NCBI GenBank assembly: GCA_003524335.1
Contig: DQHV01000088.1
Location: forward strand, 3,959 to 13,617
From: Candidatus Aminicenantota bacterium
GTDB taxonomy: Bacteria > Acidobacteriota > Aminicenantia > Aminicenantales > UBA8522
Length of the DNA: 9,659 bases
Reading direction: 5' to 3'
This document shows positions 1-5,565 of this stretch, piece after piece. Both the position numbers and the translations under genes were made by a program. The first letter of the stretch is position 1. Each line of letters begins with the position of its first letter. The notes under the pieces are model-generated. The model worked only from the letters and a program-made list of their open reading frames with translations. It did no database searches and had not been told where the DNA came from.

Positions 1-455
1 TCATCCAGCTTGGACATCCGCCGCATCCTTTCCATGCTGACGGTCAGAACAGGATGGCCGGCCGGCGGCGGGTTGATGTGCCCGACGACACTCGTCCCCC
101 CGCCGTAGGGGATCAGCCAGGTCCCCGTTTCCTTGGCGAAAGCGAGGATTTTCTCCACGTCCTGATCGGAAGCGGGCCGGGCCACGCCGTCGGGAACGCG
201 GTCGAGCGAGCCGAACCGGAGGGCGATCCAATCCGGAAGGGATTGCCCGCGGGCGTGGCGGAGCCTCGATTCCGGGTCCCGGCTGAGGAGAGGGTGTTCA
301 GGCAGAGGGGAGGGTGGGAGGCGCCGCACGATCGTCTCGAGCGGCATCGAAGGTCCTGGTTCAGCCGGGCCGAGGGCTTCGTTAAGATAAGCGAGAGCAG
401 ACGGAGGGACGGGATAATCGATTTCGTCGCTTCCCCAGCCATTCCAACGTTTCAA
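1..455 (-). CDS. FAD-linked oxidase, alkyldihydroxyacetonephosphate synthase-like (5' part, runs off left edge)
   Basis: Only the first 151 codons are present; the frame is open at the window edge and the rest lies to the left. The protein starts MKRWNGWGSDEIDYPVP. Further in are HARGQSLPDW (residues 67-76) and the flavin-pyrophosphate loop PYGGGTSVVGH (116-126). These resemble the N-terminus and FAD_binding_4 domain of the alkyldihydroxyacetonephosphate synthase / D-lactate dehydrogenase / GlcD superfamily; the W-N-G-W-G opening and the K/Q-S-L-P-D motif favour the AGPS-like branch. Such enzymes use FAD to oxidise hydroxy acids or, in AGPS, to exchange an acyl for an alkyl group in ether-lipid synthesis; the substrate here cannot be told. 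The start is taken as TTG at 455-453 because GGAGG lies 7 bases upstream and a good promoter lies just before it. The frame stays open upstream to a TGA at 617-615, so a longer start is possible but lacks a better ribosome site. It is divergent from the cytochrome-porin gene. Confidence 0.82.
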   Translation of the reverse strand, partial: MKRWNGWGSDEIDYPVPPSALAYLNEALGPAEPGPSMPLETIVRRLPPSPLPEHPLLSRDPESRLRHARGQSLPDWIALRFGSLDRVPDGVARPASDQDVEKILAFAKETGTWLIPYGGGTSVVGHINPPPAGHPVLTVSMERMRRMSKLD

Positions 456-528
456 GCGGCCACCTCCACCCGAAACTAAAATACCCTCAGTCCGATGCCG
501 GGTCAAGCCGGAATTTGATTTCTCAACC
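382..528. repeat. Source copy of a 147-base duplicated block (oxidase promoter and first codons)
   Basis: These 147 bases match 5280-5426 in the same orientation at a constant offset of 4898, with four differences (404/5302, 423/5321, 516/5414, 524/5422), about 97% identity. Similarity stops abruptly at both ends. The block covers the oxidase promoter, ribosome site, TTG start and first 24 codons. Because here it continues into a long recognisable gene, this is judged the original and 5280-5426 the copy. Confidence 0.93.
478..506 (-). promoter_or_regulatory. sigma70-like promoter of the FAD-linked oxidase
   Basis: Read on the minus strand, TTGACC (506-501) is followed by 17 bases and then TATTTT (483-478). 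Expected transcription start is near 471, giving a leader of about 16 bases that contains the GGAGG ribosome site before the TTG start. This is a motif call only. The whole block is duplicated, with both hexamers unchanged, at 5376-5404. Confidence 0.6.
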
Positions 529-593
529 AGAATAAAATCTTTCCCAACCGAAGCCAGGCCATCGAAACTGCCCTGACCGAAAATCTCGACCGC

Positions 594-613
594 AATAATT
601 CGGTGCAAGGTCC
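594..613. repeat. Possible relic of the GGTGCC-type palindromic element
   Basis: ATAATTCGGTGCAAGGTCCC matches the reverse complement of the palindrome at 5529-5548 (ATAATTCGGTGCCAGGCACC) at 17 of 20 positions. It lies in the divergent intergenic region. A short match like this could be chance, hence the low confidence. Confidence 0.3.
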
Positions 614-647
614 CTCATTACCGAAATTCTAATTCGCTGCCTTGGAG

Positions 648-663
648 CCCTGAGTCCTCAGGG
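648..663. promoter_or_regulatory. Perfect small palindrome just upstream of the cytochrome-porin promoter
   Basis: CCCTGA, four bases (GTCC), then TCAGGG: a 6-bp perfect inverted repeat ending 7 bases before the -35 hexamer. The position suits an operator or activator site, or a small hairpin ending transcripts entering the region. No T-run follows, so an intrinsic terminator is unlikely. Confidence 0.35.
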
Positions 664-670
664 GCGAGCA

Positions 671-699
671 TTGACTAAAACCCACAATTCCTATATAAC
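671..699 (+). promoter_or_regulatory. sigma70-like promoter of the cytochrome-porin gene
   Basis: TTGACT (671-676), 17-base spacer, then TATAAC (694-699), in an AT-rich stretch unlike its surroundings. The start of transcription would be near 706, leaving a leader of about 24 bases with an AGGAGA ribosome site at 718-723. Confidence 0.65.
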
Positions 700-729
700 C
701 TATAAACATAGTAAATTAGGAGACTGAAA

Positions 730-1968
730 GTGAAAAAAGCAGGTTTGTTGGCCTTAGCCTTAATGATCTGGCTCTTGAGTCTGCCGAGCCTTCTTCGGGC
801 GCAGACGAGCTCTTATGAGGGGGAGCAACTCTACCAGATCAAGTGCGGACGCTGCCATTTTGCCCACTCCCCTAAGAAATATTCGGCCGAGGAATGGAAG
901 ACGGTGCTGAAAGAGATGGGACCCCTATCGGGTTTGACTGAGGAGTCGGATAAAGTCATCCTTGACTACTTGACCCAGGCTTCCGGTGAGAAAGAGAGGG
1001 GCTCCTTACCGACAAGCCCTGTTGTAGCCGGATATCTCTACACCGAGTTTTTTTCCTCCGAGGATTCCACAGATACCTTCGACATCCATTATCTCAACCT
1101 CAACCTGTCCGGGCGTCTTCACGATCGGGTTTCCTACCGGGCGGAATTCGAATTTGAGCATGGGGGAGGGGAGGATGAGCCGCCTTTTATCGAGCAGGCC
1201 TACATGGATGTCTGGCTGTTCCGGAATACAGCCCTTCGTATCGGGGCGATGCTCACGCCCTTCAACCGATTCGATGACCTCCACGGGCCGCTGGAGAATT
1301 TTCTCGTTACCCGGCCTCAGACATCCCGCGAGATCGGCGTCAGCGCCTGGAAGGAGGTAGGGATTGATTTGCACGGAAACATCTTTCTCCACAAGAACTT
1401 TTTCCTGAATTACAATGCCTACATGATTAACGGTCTGGGGAGCGGAAGCCGGCTGCGGGCAAGCCGCCAGTACCAGGACAACAACGACGCCAAAAGCCTG
1501 GGGTTCCGGGTCAGCGGAGTTATCGCCGACCGGTGGGAAATCGGAGCCTCCTACTACACGGGAGCCTGGGACAATGCCGGCCAGCAGAACCTGAGCCTCT
1601 ATGGTTTTCATTTCCTGACTAGGGTCGCCGGGTTGGACGTTTTTGCCGAGTATAGCCACTCGCTATCCGAGAACCCACCTCCCCTCGCCTTGGGAAAAGC
1701 TGACGGGTTTTTCATCCAGACGTCATATCTTTTGGCCGGAAAATTCCGGCCGACCCTCCGCTACGGCACTCTCGATTATCTCGATCCAGGGAACCTCTTG
1801 GGCCGACAACCGACCGATTTTGATAGCAAGATCATCTGCCTCGGGTGGAACTATTATCTCACCGGAGCGATCGTGTTCAAGGCCGAGTACAACTTTGTCC
1901 AGGAAGGCAAGCGGAAAGAAAAGAAGGATAACGACCTGATCGCTCTTCAGGCTGCCGTAAGGTTTTAA
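730..1968 (+). CDS. Exported fusion of a mono-heme cytochrome c domain and an outer-membrane porin (Cyc2-like architecture)
   Basis: The 412-residue product has a signal peptide (KK, then a Leu-rich core, likely cut after LLRA at residue 24). A small cytochrome c domain follows, with heme motif C39-G-R-C42-H43 and Met63 as a possible sixth heme ligand, in the common YSAEEW...KEMG...LTEES pattern. From about residue 97 to the end the sequence alternates polar and aromatic residues in beta-strand pattern, resembles phosphate-selective porin O/P barrels, and ends in Phe (AAVRF), as outer-membrane proteins do. A heme domain fused to a porin is the architecture of Cyc2, an outer-membrane Fe(II) oxidase, and Cyc2 has a similar length. 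Whether this is a true Cyc2 relative or an independent fusion cannot be decided here. The inferred role is electron transfer across or at the outer membrane. The start is GTG at 730 with AGGAGA 6 bases upstream. It has its own promoter and no electron-transfer gene beside it. Confidence 0.8.
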   Translation: MKKAGLLALALMIWLLSLPSLLRAQTSSYEGEQLYQIKCGRCHFAHSPKKYSAEEWKTVLKEMGPLSGLTEESDKVILDYLTQASGEKERGSLPTSPVVAGYLYTEFFSSEDSTDTFDIHYLNLNLSGRLHDRVSYRAEFEFEHGGGEDEPPFIEQAYMDVWLFRNTALRIGAMLTPFNRFDDLHGPLENFLVTRPQTSREIGVSAWKEVGIDLHGNIFLHKNFFLNYNAYMINGLGSGSRLRASRQYQDNNDAKSLGFRVSGVIADRWEIGASYYTGAWDNAGQQNLSLYGFHFLTRVAGLDVFAEYSHSLSENPPPLALGKADGFFIQTSYLLAGKFRPTLRYGTLDYLDPGNLLGRQPTDFDSKIICLGWNYYLTGAIVFKAEYNFVQEGKRKEKKDNDLIALQAAVRF

Positions 1969-1975
1969 AGATAAC

Positions 1976-2010
1976 GGGGGTCAGGTCTCAATCTGATTTT
2001 TCACCCGACA
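1976..2010. repeat. Possible repeat-derived intergenic sequence
   Basis: Just after the cytochrome-porin stop lies GGGGGTCAGGTCTCAATCTG followed by a T-run and CACCCGAC. It resembles from memory the ends of short palindromic intergenic elements in environmental genomes, but no second copy occurs in this window and base pairing is weak. The rest of the 1969-2103 gap shows no convincing promoter or terminator. Confidence 0.2.
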
Positions 2011-2103
2011 TTGATGCGTTCATCGACGAATAAATCACTCTCCACAATTGCTGGGAGAAAGAGAATATTTGCATTTCAGCTAGATCTCAAGGAGTAATCT
2101 ACC

Positions 2104-4473
2104 ATGATAGGTCAGACTCTCGGACATTATCGCATCATCGAAAAAATCGGCGCCGGAGGCATGGGTGTTGTCTACCGGGCTAGAGATGAACGCCTGGAAA
2201 GAGATGTGGCCATCAAAGTCCTGCCCGCCGGGGCTCTTGCCGATGAGGAGATGAGAAAGCGCTTCCGCAGGGAAGCCATGGCTCTCTCCAAGCTCAACCA
2301 TCCCAATATCGCCACCATTCATGATTTTAACACCGAAAAAGAGGTGGACTTTCTGGCCATGGAATACATATCCGGAGTCACACTGGGGGAGAAGGCGCAA
2401 TCAGGAGCGCTGCCGGAGGCGGAAGTTCTCCAGTTGGGAAGGCAAGCCGCCGAGGCGCTGGAAGCCGCCCATGAGCAGGGAATGATCCACCGGGACCTCA
2501 AGCCCGGGAACATCATGGTCACGCCCAAGGGCCTGGTCAAAGTGCTCGACTTCGGCCTGGCCAAGCTTTTCCGGCCCTCCGGACCGCTGGACAAGACTTT
2601 AACCCTCACCAGCGCCGGCACGCAAGCTTTGACGGGCACTCTTCCCTACATGGCGCCCGAGCAGCTGGAAGGCCGCGAAGTCGACGAGCGAACCGACATC
2701 CACGCCCTGGGTGCCATTCTCTATAAGCTGGCGACAGGGGAAAGGCCGTATCCTCAGGAGAATTCTTCTGAGGTTATGTATGCTATCCTCCACAAGCCGC
2801 CTGAACCGCCCGGGTCCCTGGGAGCCCAGATCTCCGAGGGGCTGGAGCGGATTATCTTCAAGTGCCTGGAGAAGGAGCCGGCCAACCGCTATGCGTCGGC
2901 CAAAGAGCTGATAGGCGATTTAAACAAGCTCGAGACCGGCGATCTTTCGGCGCTTATTGCCGGAAAGCCCGGGCGCAGGGCCAAGCGAAGCTTGTGGCAA
3001 AGGCCGCTGCCTATTAGTGCCTTGGTCCTCGGGGTGGCAGGTCTTTTATTCGCTCTCAATATCGGTGGAATGAGAAACTTCTTGACAGGCCGGGCAAGAG
3101 CTCCTCAGGTGCAGTCGCTGGCCGTGCTGCCCCTGGAGAATCTCTCCCCGGATCCCGAGCAAAAAGATTTTGGCGTGGTCATGACGGATACGCTCATCAC
3201 TGAATTGGGACAGATCAGCGCCCTGCGGGTGAGATCTCTGACTTCTGTCATGCAGTATATAAAAACAGAAAAATCCCTGCCGCAGATAGCCAAAGAGCTG
3301 AATGCCGACATGGTGGTTGAGGGTTCTGTCCTGAGGTCGGGTGAAAAAATGCGGATTACAGCCAGGCTGGTTAATCCGGCCGAGGACCGGCAGCTCTGGG
3401 TCAAAAGCTACGAGCGCGACATCGGCGGTTTTCTGGTTCTCCAAAGCGAAATTGCCCAGGAGATCACGCGGCAAATCGGCATCAGACTCAGTGCGGAGGC
3501 GAGGTTCCGGTTGGCCAAAAGAAGGGCTGTGAATCCCAAGGCTCTGGATGTCTATCTTAAGGGAGTTTATTCGGGCGACAGTGAATATTTTAATCAGGCG
3601 ATCCAGCTTGATCCGGATTTTGCCCTGGCTTACACACAGATTGCCAACGGTTATTTTTTCAGCGGTCTTTTCGGCGCCATTCCGCCCCGGGACGCCTTTT
3701 CGAAAATGAAACAAGCGGCTCTCAAGGCGCTGGAGAAGGATGATACTCTCGGAGAGGCCCACAGCTATCTGGCTCTGGCCTGGCTCCATTATGATTTGAA
3801 TTGGACAGAGGCTGAGAAAGAATTCAAACGGGCCCTGGAGCTCAACCCCAGCCTCGCCTACACTCACCATCTCTATGCGCATTACTTGATGGCCATGGGC
3901 AGAATGGAAGAGTCAATGGCTGAGATCAAACTCGCCTCGGAACTCGATCCCTTTTCAGCGGACATGAATTTATGTTTCGGCTGGCACTGCATCAGCACGG
4001 CCGATTATGATGAGGCGATTGGGCTTGCCCTCAAAGGAGTCCAGATGGACCCCAACAATTCGTGGGCCCAGGTCATTTTGGGCTGGGCCTATGAACAGAA
4101 ATCCATGATCAAAGAGGCCCTTGTCGAGTTCCAAACCGCGGTCAGCCATTGGAAAGATGGCTCTCTGCCCCTGGGCGCCCTTGGTCACGCCTACGGGATC
4201 GCCGGCCAAAAGAAGGAAGCGCAGGAGATTTTGGAGAAACTCCTGGAGATGTCGAAGCAAACCTACGTTCCAGCCTACGATATCGCCGCTGTCTATGTTG
4301 GCCTTGGAGAAAATGCTCAGGCCTTTGAATGGCTCTCCAAAGCCTTGGAGGAGCGGTCAGGCTTTCTGATTTATATCAAATGCGACCGGCGGTTTGACGG
4401 GCTCCGGTCCGACGCCCGCTATGAGGCTTTGCTCAAACGTATCGGCCTGCCACTCCGTACGATAAAGACCTGA
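2104..4473 (+). CDS. Transmembrane Ser/Thr protein kinase with TolB-like segment and TPR repeats
   Basis: The 789-residue protein has three parts. Residues 9-275 form a Hanks-type kinase with all catalytic landmarks: glycine loop GAGGMG (16-21), Lys38 of VAIK, Glu57, HRDLKPGN (129-136), DFG (149-151), APE (184-186), Asp198 of TDIHALG and Arg262. It should therefore be active. A basic stretch (RRAKR) precedes one membrane helix at about 303-322. From 336 to about 465 comes a TolB/FlgO-like segment ([11 protein letters not shown]...[11 protein letters not shown]...[11 protein letters not shown]), often found with TPRs. From about 480 to the end are TPRs (for example [20 protein letters not shown]) and a common closing motif ([17 protein letters not shown]). 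By homology it should phosphorylate cytoplasmic proteins in response to something bound outside the membrane. AAGGAG lies 9 bases before the ATG. The substrate is unknown; neither neighbour is an obvious target. Confidence 0.93.
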   Translation: MIGQTLGHYRIIEKIGAGGMGVVYRARDERLERDVAIKVLPAGALADEEMRKRFRREAMALSKLNHPNIATIHDFNTEKEVDFLAMEYISGVTLGEKAQSGALPEAEVLQLGRQAAEALEAAHEQGMIHRDLKPGNIMVTPKGLVKVLDFGLAKLFRPSGPLDKTLTLTSAGTQALTGTLPYMAPEQLEGREVDERTDIHALGAILYKLATGERPYPQENSSEVMYAILHKPPEPPGSLGAQISEGLERIIFKCLEKEPANRYASAKELIGDLNKLETGDLSALIAGKPGRRAKRSLWQRPLPISALVLGVAGLLFALNIGGMRNFLTGRARAPQVQSLAVLPLENLSPDPEQKDFGVVMTDTLITELGQISALRVRSLTSVMQYIKTEKSLPQIAKELNADMVVEGSVLRSGEKMRITARLVNPAEDRQLWVKSYERDIGGFLVLQSEIAQEITRQIGIRLSAEARFRLAKRRAVNPKALDVYLKGVYSGDSEYFNQAIQLDPDFALAYTQIANGYFFSGLFGAIPPRDAFSKMKQAALKALEKDDTLGEAHSYLALAWLHYDLNWTEAEKEFKRALELNPSLAYTHHLYAHYLMAMGRMEESMAEIKLASELDPFSADMNLCFGWHCISTADYDEAIGLALKGVQMDPNNSWAQVILGWAYEQKSMIKEALVEFQTAVSHWKDGSLPLGALGHAYGIAGQKKEAQEILEKLLEMSKQTYVPAYDIAAVYVGLGENAQAFEWLSKALEERSGFLIYIKCDRRFDGLRSDARYEALLKRIGLPLRTIKT

Positions 4474-4477
4474 GTCC

Positions 4478-4524
4478 GGAAATTAATATGGTGACAGGCA
4501 ACTAAGCCCATGATTCGGTGCCTG
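4478..4524. repeat. Degenerate REP-like sequence after the kinase gene
   Basis: GGAAATTAATATGGTGAC at 4478-4495 resembles the right arm of the elements at 5249-5268 and 9573-9592 (GGAAATTGATATGGTGTC). It is followed by CAGGCA (4495-4500) and TGCCTG (4519-4524), a 6-bp inverted repeat, and by GATTCGGTGCC, which resembles the second palindromic family at 5524-5546. It looks like decayed remains of both families. No T-run follows, so a terminator role is uncertain. Confidence 0.4.
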
Positions 4525-4555
4525 AATGCGATAACCGACAAACTCCCTCCAAGCC

Positions 4556-4584
4556 TTGACAAACTGCCCCTCTGAATGTATCTT
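4556..4584 (+). promoter_or_regulatory. sigma70-like promoter of mazEF
   Basis: A perfect TTGACA (4556-4561), a 17-base spacer and TATCTT (4579-4584). Transcription would start near 4591, within the palindromic operator, leaving about 20 bases of leader with GGAGG at 4602-4606 before the TTG start of mazE. Confidence 0.65.
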
Positions 4585-4599
4585 CATTGTAGATACATT
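4575..4599. promoter_or_regulatory. Palindromic operator over the mazEF promoter
   Basis: AATGTATCT, 7-base spacer, AGATACATT: a perfect 9-bp inverted repeat covering the -10 hexamer and the predicted transcription start. MazE proteins and MazE-MazF complexes repress their own operons by binding such promoter palindromes, so autorepression is the natural reading. Binding is inferred from position and symmetry. Confidence 0.65.
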
Positions 4600-4610
4600 A
4601 TGGAGGAAAA

Positions 4611-4853
4611 TTGAGAGGCCGCATTCAAAAATGGGGCAACAGCCTGGCCCTCCGCATCCCCAAATCATTAGCCGATGAGATGTGTATGAGACAGAATTCG
4701 TCTATCCAGCTGATGATCAAAGAAGGAGCGCTTGTCGTGACACCCGAACGTGAGCCTCAGTGGCGTTTAGAAGAGCTCCTTGAAAAAGTAACCGAAGCCA
4801 ACATCCACCGCGAATGGGAGACCGGATCCGCCGAGGGCGATGAGATATGGTGA
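4611..4853 (+). CDS. mazE: MazE-type antitoxin (AbrB/MazE-fold DNA-binding protein)
   Basis: The 80-residue protein opens MRGRIQKWGNSLALRIPK, the hallmark of the swapped-hairpin AbrB/MazE DNA-binding domain (about residues 1-45). The acidic tail (about 50-80, with PQWRLEELLEKV and a closing GSAEGDEIW) is of the kind that wraps around and blocks MazF. It neutralises the toxin encoded downstream and probably represses the operon through the palindrome at 4575-4599. The TTG start is favoured because GGAGG lies 4 bases upstream, an in-frame TAG lies only a few codons before, and the family's conserved N-terminus begins exactly here. Its last codons overlap the mazF start by 7 bases (ATGGTGA), typical of translationally coupled toxin-antitoxin pairs. 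Confidence 0.93.
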   Translation: MRGRIQKWGNSLALRIPKSLADEMCMRQNSSIQLMIKEGALVVTPEREPQWRLEELLEKVTEANIHREWETGSAEGDEIW

Positions 4854-5194
4854 ATCCAGGTCCATACGTTCCCCAGCGCGGTGATGTCGTGCGAATCACT
4901 TTGAATCCTCAAGCCGGCCATGAACAGGCAGGTCGAAGGCCAGCGGTCATCCTCTCGCCTCAGGCCTATAACGCCAAGGTCGGGCTGGCCCTACTGTGTC
5001 CGATCAGGAGCCAGGTCAAAGGCTATCCGTTTGAGGTCGCCATCCCGGCGGAATTGCCTGTCGCGGGGGTGATCTTATCCGACCAGATCAAGAGCCTGGA
5101 TTGGCGCGCCCGAAAAGCCGAATGGGTTTGTTCTTTACCCCCACAGATAACAGCCGAGGTCCTGGCCAAGTCGCAGACGCTGCTAATTAATTAG
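4847..5194 (+). CDS. mazF: MazF-type endoribonuclease toxin with an altered catalytic position
   Basis: The 115-residue protein is a full-length member of the MazF/PemK family, which cut mRNA at short sites to halt growth. Recognisable blocks are YVPQRGDVVRITLNP, GHEQAGRRPAVILSP, KGYPFEV and DQIKSLDWRARKA. By hand alignment to E. coli MazF, catalytic Arg29 corresponds to Arg31, which is present. Catalytic Thr52 (in VPCTTQSKGYPFEV) aligns with Arg54 in CPIRSQVKGYPFEV. Many relatives read I-T-S there, so a single C-to-G change (ACG to AGG) could explain it. The toxin may therefore be weak or dead; Ser55 might compensate, and a sequencing error is possible. It is coupled to mazE by a 7-base overlap. 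The TAG stop ends on the first base of the long inverted repeat at 5194-5268, so the element marks the exact 3' end. Confidence 0.92.
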   Translation: MVNPGPYVPQRGDVVRITLNPQAGHEQAGRRPAVILSPQAYNAKVGLALLCPIRSQVKGYPFEVAIPAELPVAGVILSDQIKSLDWRARKAEWVCSLPPQITAEVLAKSQTLLIN

Positions 5195-5353
5195 GGACAC
5201 CATATCAATTTCCGAATTTCCATTCCTGGAAATGCAGGCAACAAAATAGGAAATTGATATGGTGTCCCCAAATTTCCCTTTAAGATAAGCGAGAGCAGAC
5301 GCAGGGACGGGATAATCGATGTCGTCGCTTCCCCAGCCATTCCAACGTTTCAA
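5183..5353 (-). pseudogene. Truncated 5' copy of the FAD-linked oxidase fused to repeat sequence
   Basis: From a TTG start with GGAGG upstream, this frame reads MKRWNGWGSDDIDYPVPASA..., matching the first 24 residues of the left-edge oxidase with two changes. It then leaves the homology and reads through the palindromic element to a TAG at 5185-5183, giving 56 residues. No FAD-binding loop or catalytic part is present, so it is a gene fragment, not a working oxidase. It could still be translated as a short hybrid peptide, because promoter and ribosome site are intact. It overlaps the last 12 bases of mazF on the other strand. Confidence 0.8.
5194..5268. repeat. REP-like palindromic element, copy 1
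   Basis: GGGACACCATATCAATTTCC (5194-5213) is repeated as a perfect 20-bp inverted arm at 5249-5268. Between them is a second perfect hairpin, ATTTCCA (5216-5222), TTCC loop, TGGAAAT (5227-5233). The nested stems could form a strong RNA hairpin or DNA cruciform. Related copies lie at 7333-7410 and 9541-9593. Such repeats are typical of REP/BIME-type elements moved by Y1 (RAYT) transposases; no transposase is in the window. It may also shape the 3' end of the mazEF transcript, though it lacks a clear T-run. Confidence 0.85.
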
Positions 5354-5426
5354 GCGGCCACCTCCACCCGAAACTAAAATACCCTCAGTCCGATGCCGGG
5401 TCAAGCCGGAATTAGATTTCTGAACC
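5280..5426. repeat. Duplicate copy of the oxidase promoter and start region
   Basis: This block is the partner of 382-528: 147 bases, four differences, same orientation. It lies 11 bases after the inverted repeat at 5194-5268. It keeps the promoter hexamers, the GGAGG site and the TTG start, but loses the oxidase gene after the 24th codon. The two coding differences give conservative changes (Glu to Asp, Pro to Ala). The high identity suggests a recent event or ongoing conversion. Confidence 0.93.
5376..5404 (-). promoter_or_regulatory. Duplicated oxidase promoter reading toward mazF
   Basis: TTGACC (5404-5399), 17 bases, TATTTT (5381-5376) on the minus strand, identical in both hexamers and spacing to the promoter at 478-506. 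A transcript would start near 5369 and run through the inverted repeat and then antisense to mazF. Whether it is active is unknown. Confidence 0.5.
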
Positions 5427-5449
5427 TTTTCGCGTCCGGCCCTGTGTCC

Positions 5450-5478
5450 TGCAACCTTCCGGCAGGGTCTTGCGTCTT
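5450..5478 (+). promoter_or_regulatory. Candidate ECF-sigma promoter before the S41-like gene
   Basis: TGCAACCTT (5450-5458) followed, with 17 bases between AAC and CGTC, by GCGTCTT (5472-5478). An AAC-containing -35 and a CGTC-type -10 at about this spacing are the usual signature of extracytoplasmic-function sigma factors. It would place the S41-like exported protein under stress or envelope control. Motif call only; it sits a few bases before a second, sigma70-type candidate. Confidence 0.4.
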
Positions 5479-5481
5479 ATC

Positions 5482-5490
5482 TGATATAAT
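5482..5490 (+). promoter_or_regulatory. Extended -10 promoter (TGATATAAT) before the S41-like gene
   Basis: TGATATAAT contains a consensus TATAAT (5485-5490) with the TG-N extension that can replace a -35; no convincing -35 hexamer is found 16-18 bases upstream. Transcription would start near 5497, giving a leader of about 69 bases that includes the palindrome at 5524-5546. Confidence 0.5.
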
Positions 5491-5523
5491 CCAGGCTGCA
5501 TATGATGAATCTGGTGCCAAGTG

Positions 5524-5546
5524 AATTTGGTGCCTGGCACCGAATT
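5524..5546. repeat. GGTGCC-type palindrome in the S41-like gene leader
   Basis: AATTTGGTGCC, one base, GGCACCGAATT: an 11-bp inverted repeat with one mismatch. It lies 11 bases before the ribosome site of the next gene and could fold in the mRNA leader. Similar sequences occur at 594-613 and 4510-4522, so it seems to be a second short repeat family, distinct from the long REP-like elements. Confidence 0.5.
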
Positions 5547-5565
5547 ATCGAGCGATGGAGGCAAG

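Noticed and set aside
54..479. Plus-strand open frame of 141 codons at the left edge
   Set aside because: The opposite strand encodes a clear FAD-linked oxidase N-terminus with promoter and ribosome site; this frame has neither.
1006..1659. Minus-strand open frame of 217 codons inside the cytochrome-porin gene
   Set aside because: Shadow of the plus-strand barrel domain; no ribosome site and no family resemblance.
3046..3882. Minus-strand open frame of 278 codons inside the kinase gene
   Set aside because: Opposite-strand shadow of the TolB-like and TPR coding region, with no motifs of its own.
5194..5268. Inverted repeat read as a CRISPR repeat or a simple intrinsic terminator
   Set aside because: There is no regular repeat-spacer array, and copies are kilobases apart. 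The stem is much longer than a terminator and lacks a following T-run.
5280..5426. Duplicated block read as IS ends or attachment sites of an integrated element spanning 528-5280
   Set aside because: The DNA between the copies contains ordinary chromosomal genes and no integrase or transposase, and the repeat consists of a gene start rather than a tRNA or att-like core.
5521..5565. GTG at 5521 as start of the S41-like protein
   Set aside because: The added 15 residues would be translated from the palindrome and precede the export signal; ATG 5566 has a GGAGG site and begins directly with a normal signal peptide.
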